A DNA stretch of 64,000 nucleotides from Elymus sibiricus (lineage: Eukaryota; Streptophyta; Magnoliopsida; Poales; Poaceae). The DNA lies in NCBI GenBank assembly GCA_039707655.1, contig CM077665.1, forward strand, positions 140,865,148 through 140,929,147, written 5' to 3'. The translations under genes and the position numbers were made by a program. Positions 23,911 to 35,173 of this stretch are shown piece after piece; positions within the stretch are counted from its first letter, which is position 1, and each line of letters starts with the position of its first letter. The notes under the pieces are model-generated. The model did not search any database and was not told where the DNA came from. It saw only the letters and a program-made list of their open reading frames with translations.

Positions 23911-24046
23911 GTTCAATTTCTCTAAATTTCGTAGACAACCCCATGATAAGAAATTGCCTAGTAAAGATGAAATTATTGGTCTTGTTTGAAATATGGAGCC
24001 TGATGCATAGCCAGTTGTTGATCACCAATGACGGTTAAATCCTAAA

Positions 24047-25680
24047 ATGAAAGAAGTGGTAAGAAATGAAATACTAAAGCTTCTGGAGGCAGGTATAATT
24101 TATCCTATTGCTGATAGTAGATGGGTTAGTCCCGTTCATTGTGTCCCTAAGAAAGGAGGTATTACCGTTGTTCCTAATGATAAAAATGAATTGATCCCGC
24201 AAAGAATTGTTACAGGATATAGAATGGTAATTGATTTCAGGAAATTAAATAAAGCCACTAGGAAAGATCATTACCCTCTACCTTTTATTGATCAAATGCT
24301 AGAAAGACTATCCAAACACACACACTTCTGCTTTCTAGATGGTTATTCTGGTTTCTCTCAAATACCTGTGTCAAAAGAGGATCAAGAAAAGACCACTTTT
24401 ACTTGTCCTTTTGGTACCTTTGCTTATAGACGTATGCCTTTTGGTTTATGCAATGCACCTGCTACCTTTCAAAGATGTATGATGGCTATATTCTTTGACT
24501 TTTGTGAAAAGATTGTTGAGGTTTTCATGGATGATTTCTCCGTTTACGGAACTTCTTTTGATGATTGCTTGAGCAACCTTGATCGAGTTTTGCAGAGATG
24601 CGAAGAAACTAATCTTGTCTTGAATTGGTAAAAGTGCCACTTTATGGTTAATGAAGGTATTGTCTTGGGGCACAAAATCTCCGAAAGAGGCATTGAAGTT
24701 GATAAAGCCAAAGTTGATGCTATTGAAAAAATGTCGTGCCCTACGGATATCAAAGGTATAAGAAGTTTCCTTGGTCATGCTGGTTTCTATAGGAGGTTTA
24801 TTAAAGACTTCTCTAAGATTTCTAGGCCTCTCACTAATCTTTTTCAAAAAGATGTTCCATTCGTTTTTGATGATGATTGTGTAGAAGCATTTGAAATTCT
24901 TAAGAGGGCCTTGATCACTGCACCTGTTGTTCAACCACCTGATTAGAACCTACCCTTTGAAATTATGTGTGATGCTAGTGATTATGCTGTTGGTGCTGTT
25001 CTAGGACAAAGAGTTGATAAGAAATTGAATGTTATCCATTATGCTAGCAAAACTCTAGACAGTGCTCAAAGAAACTATGCTACCACTGAAAAGGAATTTC
25101 TAGCGGTTGTGTTTGCTTGTGATAAGTTCAGACCTTATATTGTTGATTCTAAAGTAACTGTTCACACCGATCATGCTGCTATTAAATACCTTATGGAAAA
25201 GAAAGATGCTAAACCTAGACTTATTAGATGGGTTTTTCTGCTACAAGAATTTGATTTGCATATTATTGATAGAAAGGGTGCTGATAACCCCGTAGCAGAT
25301 AACTTGTCTAGATTGGAGAATGTTCTTGATGACCCACTACCTATTGATGATAGCTTTCCTGATGAACAATTAGCTGTCATAAATGCTTCGCGTAATGCTC
25401 CATGGTATGCTGATTATGCTAATTACATTGTTGCTAAATTTATACCGCCTAGTTTCACATACCAACAAAAGAAAAAGTTCTTCTATGATTTAAGACATTA
25501 CTTTTGGGATGATCCACACCTTTATAAAGAAGGAGTAGATGGTGTTATTAGACGTTGTGTACCTGAGTATGAACAGGAACATATCCTACGCAAGTGTCAC
25601 TCCGAGGCCTATGGGGGACACCACGCTGGAGATAGAACTACACACAAGGTATTACAATCTTGTTTTATTGACCTACTCTC
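24047..25680 (+). pseudogene. pol: Athila-1 pol, reverse transcriptase and RNase H
   Basis: RT blocks in order from 24047: HCVPKKGGITVV, MVIDFRKLNKAT, CFLDGYSGFSQI (catalytic Asp), RRMPFGLCNAPATFQ, and FMDD at residues 160-163 (24524-24535). A TAA at 24629-24631 and a TAG at 24944-24946 interrupt an otherwise continuous frame. RNase H follows ([35 protein letters not shown]). The integrase zinc-binding histidines appear near 25600 ([12 protein letters not shown]). A one-base loss near 25665 then shifts the frame before the CxxC pair. Confidence 0.9.
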
Positions 25681-25699
25681 TTCAAGGATGCTCGTAAGT

Positions 25700-26739
25700 T
25701 TTTCTTGTCTTGTGATGAATGTCAAAGAATTGGTAATATTAGTAGACGTCACGAAATGCCTATGAATTACTCTCTTGTTATTGAACCATTTGATGTTTGG
25801 GGTTTTGATTATATGGGACCTTTTCCACAGTCTAACGGGTATACTCATATTCTAGTTGCTGTTGATTATGTTACTAAGTGGGTAGAAGCTATTCCAACTA
25901 GTAGCGCTGATCATAACACTTCTATTAAAATGCTTAAAGAAGTTATTTTCCCTAGATTTGGAGTCCCTAGATATTTAATGACTGATGGTGGTTCACATTT
26001 TATTCATGGTGCTTTCCGTAAATTGCTTGCTAAGTATGCTGTTAACCATAGAATTGCATCTCCTTATCATCCTCAGTCTAGTGGTCAAGTAGAATTGAGC
26101 AATAGAGAAATTAAATTGATCTTGCAAAAGACTGTTAATAGATCCAGAAAGAATTGGTCTAAGAAACTTGATAATGCATTATGGGCTTATAGAACTGCTT
26201 ACAAGAACCCTATGGGTATGTCTCCGTACAAAATGGTTTATGGTAAAGCATGTCACTTACCTCTAGAACTAGAACATAAAGCTTATTCGGCAATCAAAGA
26301 GCTCAACTATGATTTCAAACTTGCTGGTGAGAAGAGGTTATTTGACATTAGCTCACTTGATGAATGGAGAACCCAGGCCTATGAGAATGCCAAGTTGTTT
26401 AAAGAAAAGGTTAAGAGATGGCATGATAAAAGGATACAGAAGCATGAATTCAATGTAGGTGATTATGTCTTGCTATACAATTATCGTTTAAGATTTTTTG
26501 CAGGAAAACTTCTCTCTAAATGGGAAGGGCCTTACATTATTGAGGAAGTGTATCGTTCCGGTGCCATCAAGATCAACAACGCCAAAGGCACAAATCCGAA
26601 GTTGGTAAACGGGCAAAGAATCAAACACTATATCTCAGGTACTCCCATAAATGTTGAAACCAATATCATCAATACCATAACTCTGGAGGAGTACATTAGG
26701 GATACCTACCAGAACGTTTCAGACTCCGAAAAGGAATAG
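25700..26739 (+). CDS. pol: Athila-1 pol, integrase
   Basis: 344 codons open from 25705. Opens with the CDEC half of the zinc-binding motif, then D35 (FDYMGPF), D94 (MTDGGSHF) and E130 (GQVELSNRE), exactly D,D35E. The C-terminus carries the clade-typical [14 protein letters not shown] and [14 protein letters not shown] and ends with a Glu/Asp tail at 26739. Broken from RT-RNase H only by the upstream frameshift. Start at 25705 is the first ATG after the shift, not a true initiation site. Confidence 0.9.
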
Positions 26740-26858
26740 GTATGTGATACGGTAAGCAAACCGACTCCAAAACTTTTCCAATGGCAATTGTTCTCCGTTT
26801 TGGAATATTTAAAAAATTAGGAAAATTTAAAGTAGTCCGAATAGTGCACGAGGAGGCG

Positions 26859-26909
26859 ACAAGCCAGGGGGGCGTGCCCTACCACCCTGGGCGCGCCCCT
26901 GTGGCTTGT
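26859..26909 (+). repeat. Internal copy of the LTR palindrome
   Basis: Arms ACAAGCCAGGGGGGCGTGCCC and its near-complement GGGCGCGCCCCTGTGGCTTGT with a 9-nt loop. It lies 120 bp after the integrase stop, outside the LTRs, yet matches their palindrome closely. Confidence 0.85.
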
Positions 26910-27067
26910 GGCCACCCCGTGCATCATCCGGACTCCGTTTTCTTGTGGTATACTCCTTCAGGTCAGTAAAAATTCATTATATAATCTCCCGAAGGTTTTG
27001 ACCTTCGTACCACGACAATACCTCCTGTTTTCGTTTTGAGCTGTTTCTGCAGCAGATTTAGGGCAAT

Positions 27068-27397
27068 ATGTCGTCCCAAGATTCCGATGGGGAGAGCTAT
27101 GTATCGCATTATCTTGCCAATCCCAAGCTCTATGGGGATTTAGATCCTTATGGATTGTTCTCGGAGGAGGAACAAGAAGGCAAGTATGAGGAAGAAAGCA
27201 TGTATGAAGAAGAGATCCCCTTGCCTTAACCCGGAGATACGCATGTGGAGTTCAGGAAATCTAGCCTCCCAAACACAAGGAGAAAATCCAAGGTTCTATT
27301 TATCCCTTCTCGTTTCCTGCAGGAAAGCACGCAAGAATTATGTCAAAGGATATTGAAGCTCGAGCAGGAAGTGGACGATCTGAAGGAAGACAACTAA
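27068..27397 (+). pseudogene. Small acidic ORF after pol in Athila-1
   Basis: 109 codons from ATG at 27068 to TAA at 27395, with one in-frame TAA at 27227. The N-terminal 53 residues are very acidic (GLFSEEEQEGKYEEE). The C-terminal third ends in a short amphipathic helix (LCQRILKLEQEVDDLKEDN) that could form a coiled coil. No signal peptide or membrane segment, so it does not look like the env-like third gene of classic Athila. I do not recognise its function. Confidence 0.45.
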
Positions 27398-28955
27398 ATA
27401 CATGGGTATGGGCACTCCCCTTGGCTTGTGCCAAGCTTGGGGGAGGTGCCCCGGTATCATATCACCATCACATCTTTTACTTTTATCGTTTTTCTTAGTT
27501 CGATCCTTTTGGTTACATCTTGATGTAGTAGAATAAAGTTTTAGTGTGATCTAGTTTTGAGTTTTGCTTTATGTTCCCCCTATGTAAGCAAGTCTGAGAG
27601 TTATATAATAAAGAGTAGTTTTGAGTTGAGGGCTTTGTTTGCTTGCTATGATCTTGGGAAAAAGAAATAGAAAGAAGTATAGAATGAAAGCAAAGAGTAT
27701 ATATAATGATCTTATGGGGAGTGATGACTTCACATATAAAAAGTATGTCGATTGAAATTTGTTGTGAGTTAACAAACATAGCTATTCGTCATTGTTGCAA
27801 TTAAAAGAAAGTAATAAATAAAGAGAGGTTCACATATAAATATATTATCTTGGACATCTTTTATGATTGTGAGCACTCATTAAAATATTATATGCTAAAA
27901 AGTTGACGTTGGACAAGGAAGACAACATAATGGTTTATGTTTGCTTATTTCTGAATAGAATTTATATGGTTATAGATCCTTCAACATGTGACGCTTGCTT
28001 CCACCCCATACCAGCCAAAACTTCCGCACCAAGTAGAGATACTACTTGTGCATCCAAACACCCTTAACCTAGTTTTGCCATGAGAGTCCACCATACCTAC
28101 CTATGGATTGAGTAAGATCCTTCAAGTAAGTTGTCATCGGTGCAAGCAATAAGAAATTTGCTCTCTAAATATGTGTGATTTATTAGTGTGAGGAAAATAA
28201 ACTTTATACAAACTTGTGATATGGAAGAAATAAAAGCGACAGACTGCATAATAAAGTTCTTTATCACAAGGGGCAATATAAAGTGACATTCTTTTGCATT
28301 AAGGGATTGCGCATCCAACTATAAAAGCGCATGACAACCTCTACTTCCCTCTGCGAAGGGCCTATCTGCTACTTTTATTTTCTAGTACTTACCTGTATGC
28401 AAGAGTCGTGGTGATCTTCACTTCTTCCTTTATTTCGCCTTTATCTCTTGGCAAGCGTCATGTGTTGAGGAAAGATCTAGACACATATATCCACTTGGAT
28501 GTGGGTGAGCATGAGTTATTTCTGTTGACATTACCCTTGAGGTAAATAGTTGGGAGGCAAAACTATAAGCCCCTATCTTTCTCTGTGTCCGATTGAAGCA
28601 TTGACCTCATAGGTACCGCGTGAGTGTTAGCAATTATGAAAGACTAAAAGATGATTGAGTATGTGGATTTGCTTTACAAGCTCTTATTTTGACTCTTTCC
28701 GATGTTGTGATAAATTGGAATTGCTTCAATGACTGAGATCATAGTTTGTTGGTTCTCAATAGAGTTCTTGATTCATACTTTACCTTGTGAATGAATTGTT
28801 AGTTTAGCATAAGAAATTATATGTCAATATATGTTGCTGTTCTAAAGATGATCATGATGCCCTCATGTCCGTATTTTGTTTTATCGACACCTCTATCTCT
28901 AAACATGTGGACATATTTATCGATTTCGGCTTTCGCTTGAGGACAAGCGAGGTCT
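27398..28955 (+). other. Athila-1 3' non-coding region
   Basis: No gene seen. It contains a segment (about 27980-28370) related to the 3' regions of Athila-2b and Athila-3, including the hairpin TTCCCTCTGCGAAGGG near 28345-28360. Confidence 0.65.
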
Positions 28956-28968
28956 AAGCTTGGGGGAG
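28956..28968 (+). promoter_or_regulatory. Athila-1 polypurine tract
   Basis: AAGCTTGGGGGAG immediately before the 3' LTR; the primer for plus-strand DNA synthesis. The same wording precedes the LTR of Athila-3 (54129) and, reversed, that of Athila-2b (46389-46402). Confidence 0.85.
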
Positions 28969-28969
28969 T

Positions 28970-30490
28970 TGATACGTCCAGTATGCATCATGCTTTTATA
29001 TCGATATTTATTGCATTATGGGCTGTTAATACACATTATGGTACAATACTTATGCCTTTTCTCTCTTATTTTACAAGGTTTACATGAAGAGGGAGAATGC
29101 CGGCAGCTGGAATTCTGGACTGGAAAAGGAGCAAATTTGAGATACCTATTCTGCACAACTCCATAAGTCCTGAAAATCTACGGAGAATTGTTTTGGAATA
29201 TATAAAAAATATTGGGCGAAGAATATACCAGGGGGACCCACCAGGCAGTCACAAGCCAGGGGGGCGCGCCCTACCCCCCTGGGCGTGCCCTTGTGGCTTG
29301 TGACCCACCTGGCAGGCCTCCGGTGCCCATCTTCTGCTATATGGAGGGTTTTGACCTGAAAAAAAATCATAAGAGAGCTTTCGGGACGAAGCGCCGCCGT
29401 CTCAAGGCGGAACCTGGGCAGAACCAATCTAGGGCTCCGGCGGAGATGTTCTACCGGGGAAACTTCCCTCCCGGAGGGGGAAATCGAAGCCATCGTCATC
29501 ACCAATGATCCTCTCATCGAGAGGGGGTGAATCTCCATCAACATCTTCATCAGCACCATCTCCTCTCCGAACCCTAGTTCATCTCTTGTATCCGATCTTT
29601 GTCTCAAAACCTCAGATTGGTACCTGTGGGTTGCTAGTAGTGTTGATTACTCCTTGTAGTTGATGCTAGTTGGTTTACTTGGTGGAAGATGATATGTTCA
29701 GATCCTTAATAATCATTAATACTCCTCTGATTATGAACATTAATATGCTTTGTGAGTAGTTACGTTTGTTCCTCAGGACATGGGATAAGTCTTGTTATAA
29801 GTAATCATGTGAATTTGGTATTCGTTCGATATTTTGATGAGATGTATGTTGTCTCTCCTCTAGTGGTGTTATGTGAACGTCGACTACATGACACTTCACC
29901 GTTGTTTGGGCCTAGAGGAAGGCATTGGGAAGTAATAAGTAGATGATGGGTTGCTAGAGTGACAGAAGCTTAAACCCTAGTTTATGCGTTGCTTCGTAAG
30001 GGGCTGATTTGGATCCACATGTTTCATGCTATGGTTAGATTTATCTTAATTCTTCTTTCGTAGTTGCGGATGCTTGCGAGAGGGGTTAATCATAAGGGGG
30101 AGGTTAGTCCAAGTACAGCACCCAAGCACCGGTCCACCCACATATCAAATTATCAAAGTAACGAACGCGAGTCATATGAGCATGATGAAAACTAGCTTGA
30201 CAGAAATTCCCATGTGTCCTCAGGAGCGCTTTGCTTTATATAAGAGTTTGTCCAGGCTTGTCCTTTGCTATAAAAAGGATTGGGCCACCTTGCTGCACCT
30301 TTGCTACACTTGTTACTTGCTACCCGTTACGAATTATCTTATCACAAAACTATCTGTTATCGATAATTTCAGTGCTTGCAGAGAATACCTTACTGAAAAC
30401 CGCTTGTCATTTCCTTCTGCTCCTCGTTGGGTTTGACACTCTTACTTATCGAAAGGACTACGATAGATCCCCTATACTTGTGGGTCATCA
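28970..30490 (+). repeat. Athila-1 3' LTR
   Basis: 1521 bp, TGATACGTCC...GGGTCATCA, followed by the ATGGT duplication. Palindrome arms at 29248-29271 and 29281-29304. Two short deletions (6 and 4 bp) relative to the 5' copy. Confidence 0.93.
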
Positions 30491-32417
30491 ATGGTGTCCT
30501 CCGGCGACACCACGGGCGGGGAGGACTCGGAGAAGACAGCGGATGACAACATGCCGGGGGCGTCTCCCCCGTTGCATGGCACGCTCTTGTGTGACCTCGA
30601 GGACAATGACGATGTCGGTGAAGTTTCTGCTGCACGCTCTCTGCGCCCCGCCGAGGCCCTCTGGGGGCAAGGTCTGGCTCCTGGTGCCACGCGGTCCGCC
30701 TGCGTGTCGAATCCCAGGAAGCGCGGGGCGGAGTCTCCTCCGGCGCGCCCTGGCTCCGCCGGCAAGGCGGTTGAAGCGCTGGCCTCGCCTCCGCCCGAAT
30801 TGCAACTCGCAGGCAAGGTGGGCGAGGCCGGGGCCATGGCGATCCCTTCGGCGGCCGCCCTTGCGGACAGCGCCTCAGCTCCCCCGCATGGTGGTGCCCT
30901 CGGCGAGGGCGCCCCCGTCGTCGCCGGAGCGGAGAGGAAGAGGAAGTGGGTCGACGTTGAAGAGTAAGTAGTTCGGCTCGGCCTTGGTCGTCTGCCTGCA
31001 GCTTGGGTATTGATGATTTCCCTTTGCTTGGTAACCAGGAATGCCGCCGCGCTGAAGATGAGGAAGAAGAAAGCGGGCGTCAAGCCGAAGGTGTCCTCTG
31101 ACGTGCCGCCCGCTCCTGTCGTCCTGCCGTTGCCTGACAAGGCGCCTGCCGCCGAGGGGGCGGGGGCTGGCGAGGCAACCCTCCCGGTTGCCACCGCGGA
31201 GCCTCCTGAGCCCCCAAGGTCCGTTGGCGTGGTCGCTTCTGCCCTCGAGGGGGCATCTATGCCGCTGTCCGGAGGGCTGGTCCCGGGGGGCCAGCCGCCT
31301 GTCGGTCTATCTGCGTCCGTCCCGCCTGTGATCACTGCACAACCTCCGGAGCCACCTGCTCCTTGCGCCGCTGCCTCCCGGGCGTCGTCGCCTGCGACCA
31401 CGCAGGCGACTCCTCCGAAAGAGGCCTTGATGCCTTCGTCGCACGGCCTTGACGTTGTGGATGGGGCCCTCGCCGCTCTGGGCCAAGTTCGGGACGCACT
31501 CGCGGGTACCAATGATCGTCTCGCGAGCGGGCGCCTAGGGCTCCTTTCCGGGTGGCTCCAGGCCGACTCCTCTGCCGCGGCGGTCTGGGGTCAGGCCGAG
31601 GCTGCCATGGCGAAGAGCGAGGAGGAAGCTGCGTCCGCCAGGGCAGCCCGTGAGGAGGCACTAGCTAAGGCGGCGTCTGCCGCCCGGCGCTGTGAAGAGG
31701 TGGAGGCCCGCCTGAAGGCCCTCCATGAGGAGAAGTCCGAGCTTGCGGAGCGGCTGCGTCAGCAGGAGCAAGATCTCGAGGCCCGCGAGGCCAAACTTGC
31801 CGCTCGGGACTCCGAGCTGTCCTAGGTGGTGACCTGTCAGGCCGCGGAGCGGGTGCGCCTGGACGCGCAGGAGAAGAATTCGCTTCAGGGAAGGCCCTGC
31901 TTGACACCAGGGAGAAAACTCTTGCTGCGGCTCAGGAGAAAAAGGCCGCGGAGCTGAGCGCCTTTCGCACCGTCGAGTTCAAGCTTCACCGAGCACTCCA
32001 TTCCCTCTACCGGGATGGGTTCGCGGTGCCCCTGGCGGCTCCAGAGAGTGGCTTCGCGGTGCTCGCTTCGAAGCTCATCGAGGCGCTGGAGGGCGCCGTT
32101 GTCAAGGTGGAGGGGGTTTTGGAGAGTGAGTGCCGCGACCTCTTTTCTGAGGCCGCGATGCGCGTCTTCAGCCATCTTCATCTTCGCAAGCCGGGGTTCG
32201 ACTTCGACTCCGTGATCCGCCTGGTCGCCCCCGAGGTCCGCGCCAGCGCTGCGGCGGCGGTGAAGGGCGCCGTGGAGACACTGGTGAAGAGGTTCCCCGC
32301 GTCACGGTTTCTCCGCCTCCTGATGCTGCTGGGGTTGGCGGCGAAGAGGACGGCACCAGCGATGTCGACGACGAGTTCCCTGAGGATGGGACGAGTGGTG
32401 GCGGCGGTTCCTCCTGA
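30491..32417 (+). pseudogene. Antisense gene of Tat-2, C-terminal part
   Basis: Continues the gene interrupted at 20777; the frame is kept across the ATGGT duplication. First an acidic, Ser/Ala/Pro-rich stretch ending RKWVDVEE, then an inferred 75-bp GT...AG intron at 30964-31038, at the same place as the first intron in Tat-1. Next come a Pro/Ala-rich region and a coiled coil (about 31580-31990). A TAG at 31823 and a frameshift near 31885 break it. The helical C-terminus (FKLHRALHSLY to AAAVKGAVETLVKRF) is read to about 32300, and an acidic end after another frameshift gives a stop near 32415. Confidence 0.65.
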
Positions 32418-32570
32418 TTCCTCTCCCCTGCTTCTTTCCTGCAATGTCCATCGTGCCTCATGGAGGCGTTAAACCTGTTTGTGTTCGCGAAAACTTTTAA
32501 TGCTTGTAATAACTGTTAAACTGTGTGATTGCTCTCTTCGCCTTGTTTCCTTCTCACTTGCTGTAATGCT

Positions 32571-34140
32571 CTGCGTCGGCAGGGCCCATCCCGCGCATAC
32601 CTCAACTGCCGTTGGGCCGACGGGATCACCAAGGACGGTCCAAGGGGTGAGGGGCTACGGGACCAGTGAGGCTCCTGAGTCGTGATGCTCAGGAGTCCCC
32701 CTTGACGTACGAGCAGCCCTCATGAAGGGAACATGGTGAAGATTGAGTTGACTTGAAAATTACGAACACCTTTGGGGCTCTGCGTCGGCAGGGCCCGGCC
32801 CGCGCATACCTCAACCGCCGTTGGGCCGACTGGATCACCAAGGACGGTCCAAGGGGTGAGGGGCTACGGGACCTATGAGGCTCCTGAGTCGCGCTGCTCT
32901 GGAGTCCCCCTTGACGTACGAGCTCCAGCGTCCTCGTTAAGGGTTTTGAGCGGTTTTTTGAGCGCTTCAAGCTCTGCGTCGGCACGGCCCGGCCCGCGCA
33001 TACCTCAACCGCCATTGGGCCGACCGGATCACCAAGGACGGTCCAAGGGGTGAGGGGCTACGGGACCAGTGAGGCTCCTGAGTCGCGATGCTCAGGAGTC
33101 CCCCTTGACGTACGAGCGGCTCCCATACCTTTCCTCGCCAGCTTTTCCAGAGATGGGCGCGTGAAGACCAGGTTTGGCAGACCTGGGAAGGTGGCGTGTA
33201 CCAGGCTTGGCCGGGTAGTAGCCCCCGTGCAGCCCCCTCACGTGTACATCCCTGGGGAACGCAGCGAGAAGGGGGCCACTAGGGACCCTCCTGAGGTTGA
33301 ATGCAGCCGCTGGGGTGCCCTCAGTTGTTTATCCCCCCGCACCGGACGTGGGGCTTCCACATTGCATGGGCATAGTCATTGGTGGACCGTGTTGACCGCC
33401 AGCATGGAGCTGTGGCTTCCACATTGCATGGGCATAGTCATTGGTGGACCGTGTTGACTTCTCCGCCAGCGCGGAGCTGTGGCTTCCACATTGCGTGGGA
33501 AGGAACCCCTCTGCGTCCTTGGGGGGCTCCGGGCGTGTACAGCCCATAGAGTTCGTACGCGTGGCTGGCACGGCAGAACTGGGAGGTGTATCTGGGAGCT
33601 CGCGAGGGCGCTTTGGCCTCGCGAGGTCCCTACCTCAAAGGCGGTTTGCGCCTGGGTCTTCTCGTAGGTGGGGCCGTCTGAGGCCCAGCAGACTTCTTCT
33701 TCTTCACGAGTGAGGCAGGTTGGGAGTCCTTTTGGCACTCTACGTCTGCAGGCCCCGGTCCCGCACATTTCCCGACCACCATAGTGTACGACCGGATGAC
33801 CAAGGACGCAACTACGGGGTCAGGCCCCGACACCCTTGACGCCGACCGGATCACCAAGGACGACATCAAGGGGCGAGTGGCTTTATGACCAGTAAGGCCC
33901 CTGAGGCGTGTTGCTCAGGAGCCCCCTTTGACGCTCAAGCGGCTCTACGTCGGCAGGTCCCAGTCCCGCACATTTCCCTACCACCGTAGTGTACGACCAG
34001 ATCACCAAGGACGCAACTATGGGGCGAGGCCCCGATACCCTTGATGCCGACCGGATCACCAAGGACGACATCAAGGGGCGAGTGGCTATATGACCGGTAA
34101 GGCTCCTGAGGCACGATGCTCAGGAGCCCCCCTTGACGCT
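32571..34140. repeat. Tandem repeat array in Tat-2 spacer
   Basis: Units of about 195-210 bp start at 32571, 32780 and 32974 (CTGCGTCGGCAGGGCC...) and, in a diverged form, near 33740 and 33945 (CTACGTCGGCAGG...). Each carries ATCACCAAGGACG boxes and a short inverted repeat (CTCCTGAG ... CTCAGGAG, loop about 8). Between the two sets, a 62-67-bp repeat starts at 33352, 33414 and 33481 (GGCTTCCACATTGC). No coding potential that is consistent between units. Confidence 0.85.
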
Positions 34141-34753
34141 CGAGCGACCCCCATTCTGTCTTGCCGGCTACTGCCTCTGGAGGCCTTGGGGCCTCCCGAG
34201 ACTCCATGCTGAGGCGCTGTGCTGTGGCCGGAGCCCCCGAGCGGGGGTCGACTGCCCGAAGATGCAAGTCCCTGAGGCGACAGGACCTTGCATCCAAGTT
34301 CCGAGGTGCCCCGGGAAGGGCCGTAGCGCACGGCCCCTTGCGAAACACCAACTCAGAAAGGTTGGTGCGGCGGCATTCACGCCGGCAAGGAGCCATGCAG
34401 GCAAGGTAAAACGTCAGGAAACAGATTAGATGCATGATAAACTATTGAAATTTGCATAAAAGAGGCGACTTCAGGGGTGTGCCCTGATCACCTGAGGATA
34501 ATGCGGCCCGGTGGGCGCCCTCAAACGGAGTGAACCAAAAAGTTACCTGGCAGCAGCCAACAAAAAGTCACCTGGCGGCCGTGCCGCTGAAGAGTCAAAG
34601 CTGCCGTCATAGCTTGATCTTACACTTCCACGAGCGCGACCCTCATGGGTCCGTCGTCTCCCGAGGCTCGGGACCTTCGCTTGGTCCGAGCATCTCCTCC
34701 AAGTCCTCGCCGCGCCTCGCCAGGCAAGGCATGAGCATGGCTCGGTAAAGGAG
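34141..34753 (-). other. Tat-2 spacer next to truncated pol
   Basis: About 0.6 kb between the repeat array and the end of the RT fragment. No conserved domain seen. This is where the rest of RT, RNase H and integrase would be expected, and it is absent. Confidence 0.55.
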
Positions 34754-35110
34754 CTAGAACGTGACGCCTGCGTTCGCCAGTCCGAAGGGCATGCGAACAT
34801 AAGTGTTTGGGTAGACCCATCCATGATCGGCACGCGCTGGCCAGAAGGGGCCCTGGGACACGGCCCTGTTGATCGCGAGCGCGTTGACGCAGACGCGCGG
34901 CTGGTCGACCGTGCCGATGACGGCGGCTGCGATTGGTGGTGCTGGGCAGTTCCCGCCTTGCACGGCCTGCGCTTCTCGAAGCTCTGCGATCGCTCTGATG
35001 ACGGACTCTTGCGAGCTCGGTGCCATGTGCCGTGCTCCCAACTCGAGCTGACGCGCGTCAGGACGTGCCTTCAGGTTGTGCTCGAGCACCTCTCTTGTCT
35101 CACTGGCCAA
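34754..35110 (-). pseudogene. pol: Tat-2 reverse transcriptase fragment
   Basis: 118 codons. Recognisable pieces are VLEHNLKARPDARQ near the start and VRMPFGLANAGVTF at the end, the block that normally precedes YxDD. The part between is much shorter than in Tat-1, so the fingers/palm region is also partly deleted. A TAG at 34754-34756 follows, and no catalytic YxDD, RNase H or integrase appears after it. Non-functional. Confidence 0.78.
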
Positions 35111-35173
35111 GCCGGAAACTTCCCGGATGGGAGCCCCCGGGCCCGACCCAAGAGGGGCGCCGAGCGCACTTTC

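Larger units (their letters stand above)
20778..30490 (+). mobile_element. Athila-1: Athila-like Gypsy LTR retrotransposon, complete structure
   Basis: 9713 bp, plus strand, flanked by a perfect ATGGT duplication (20773-20777 and 30491-30495). LTRs 20778-22307 and 28970-30490 (TGATACGTCC...GGGTCATCA), primer site at 22319, gag-protease, RT-RNase H, integrase, a small extra ORF, a 3' non-coding region and a polypurine tract. Integrase C-terminal wording ([14 protein letters not shown]) and protease DVGAS are typical of the Athila clade as I remember it. About 32 substitutions and 3 indels between LTRs by hand (near 2%). Inserted in the antisense gene of Tat-2. Confidence 0.93.

Noticed and set aside
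30472..31512. 346-codon minus-strand open frame
   Set aside because: Mirror frame of the GC-rich antisense gene; it begins and ends at no sensible boundary and runs into the Athila-1 LTR edge.
32579..33120. Repeated plus-strand open frames with CVGRAHPAHTSTAVGPTG-like wording
   Set aside because: They come from the tandem DNA repeat; frames differ from unit to unit and stop at random.
32571..33140. CRISPR-like evenly spaced repeats
   Set aside because: Units of about 200 bp without short repeats and unique spacers, in a plant retrotransposon spacer with no cas genes.
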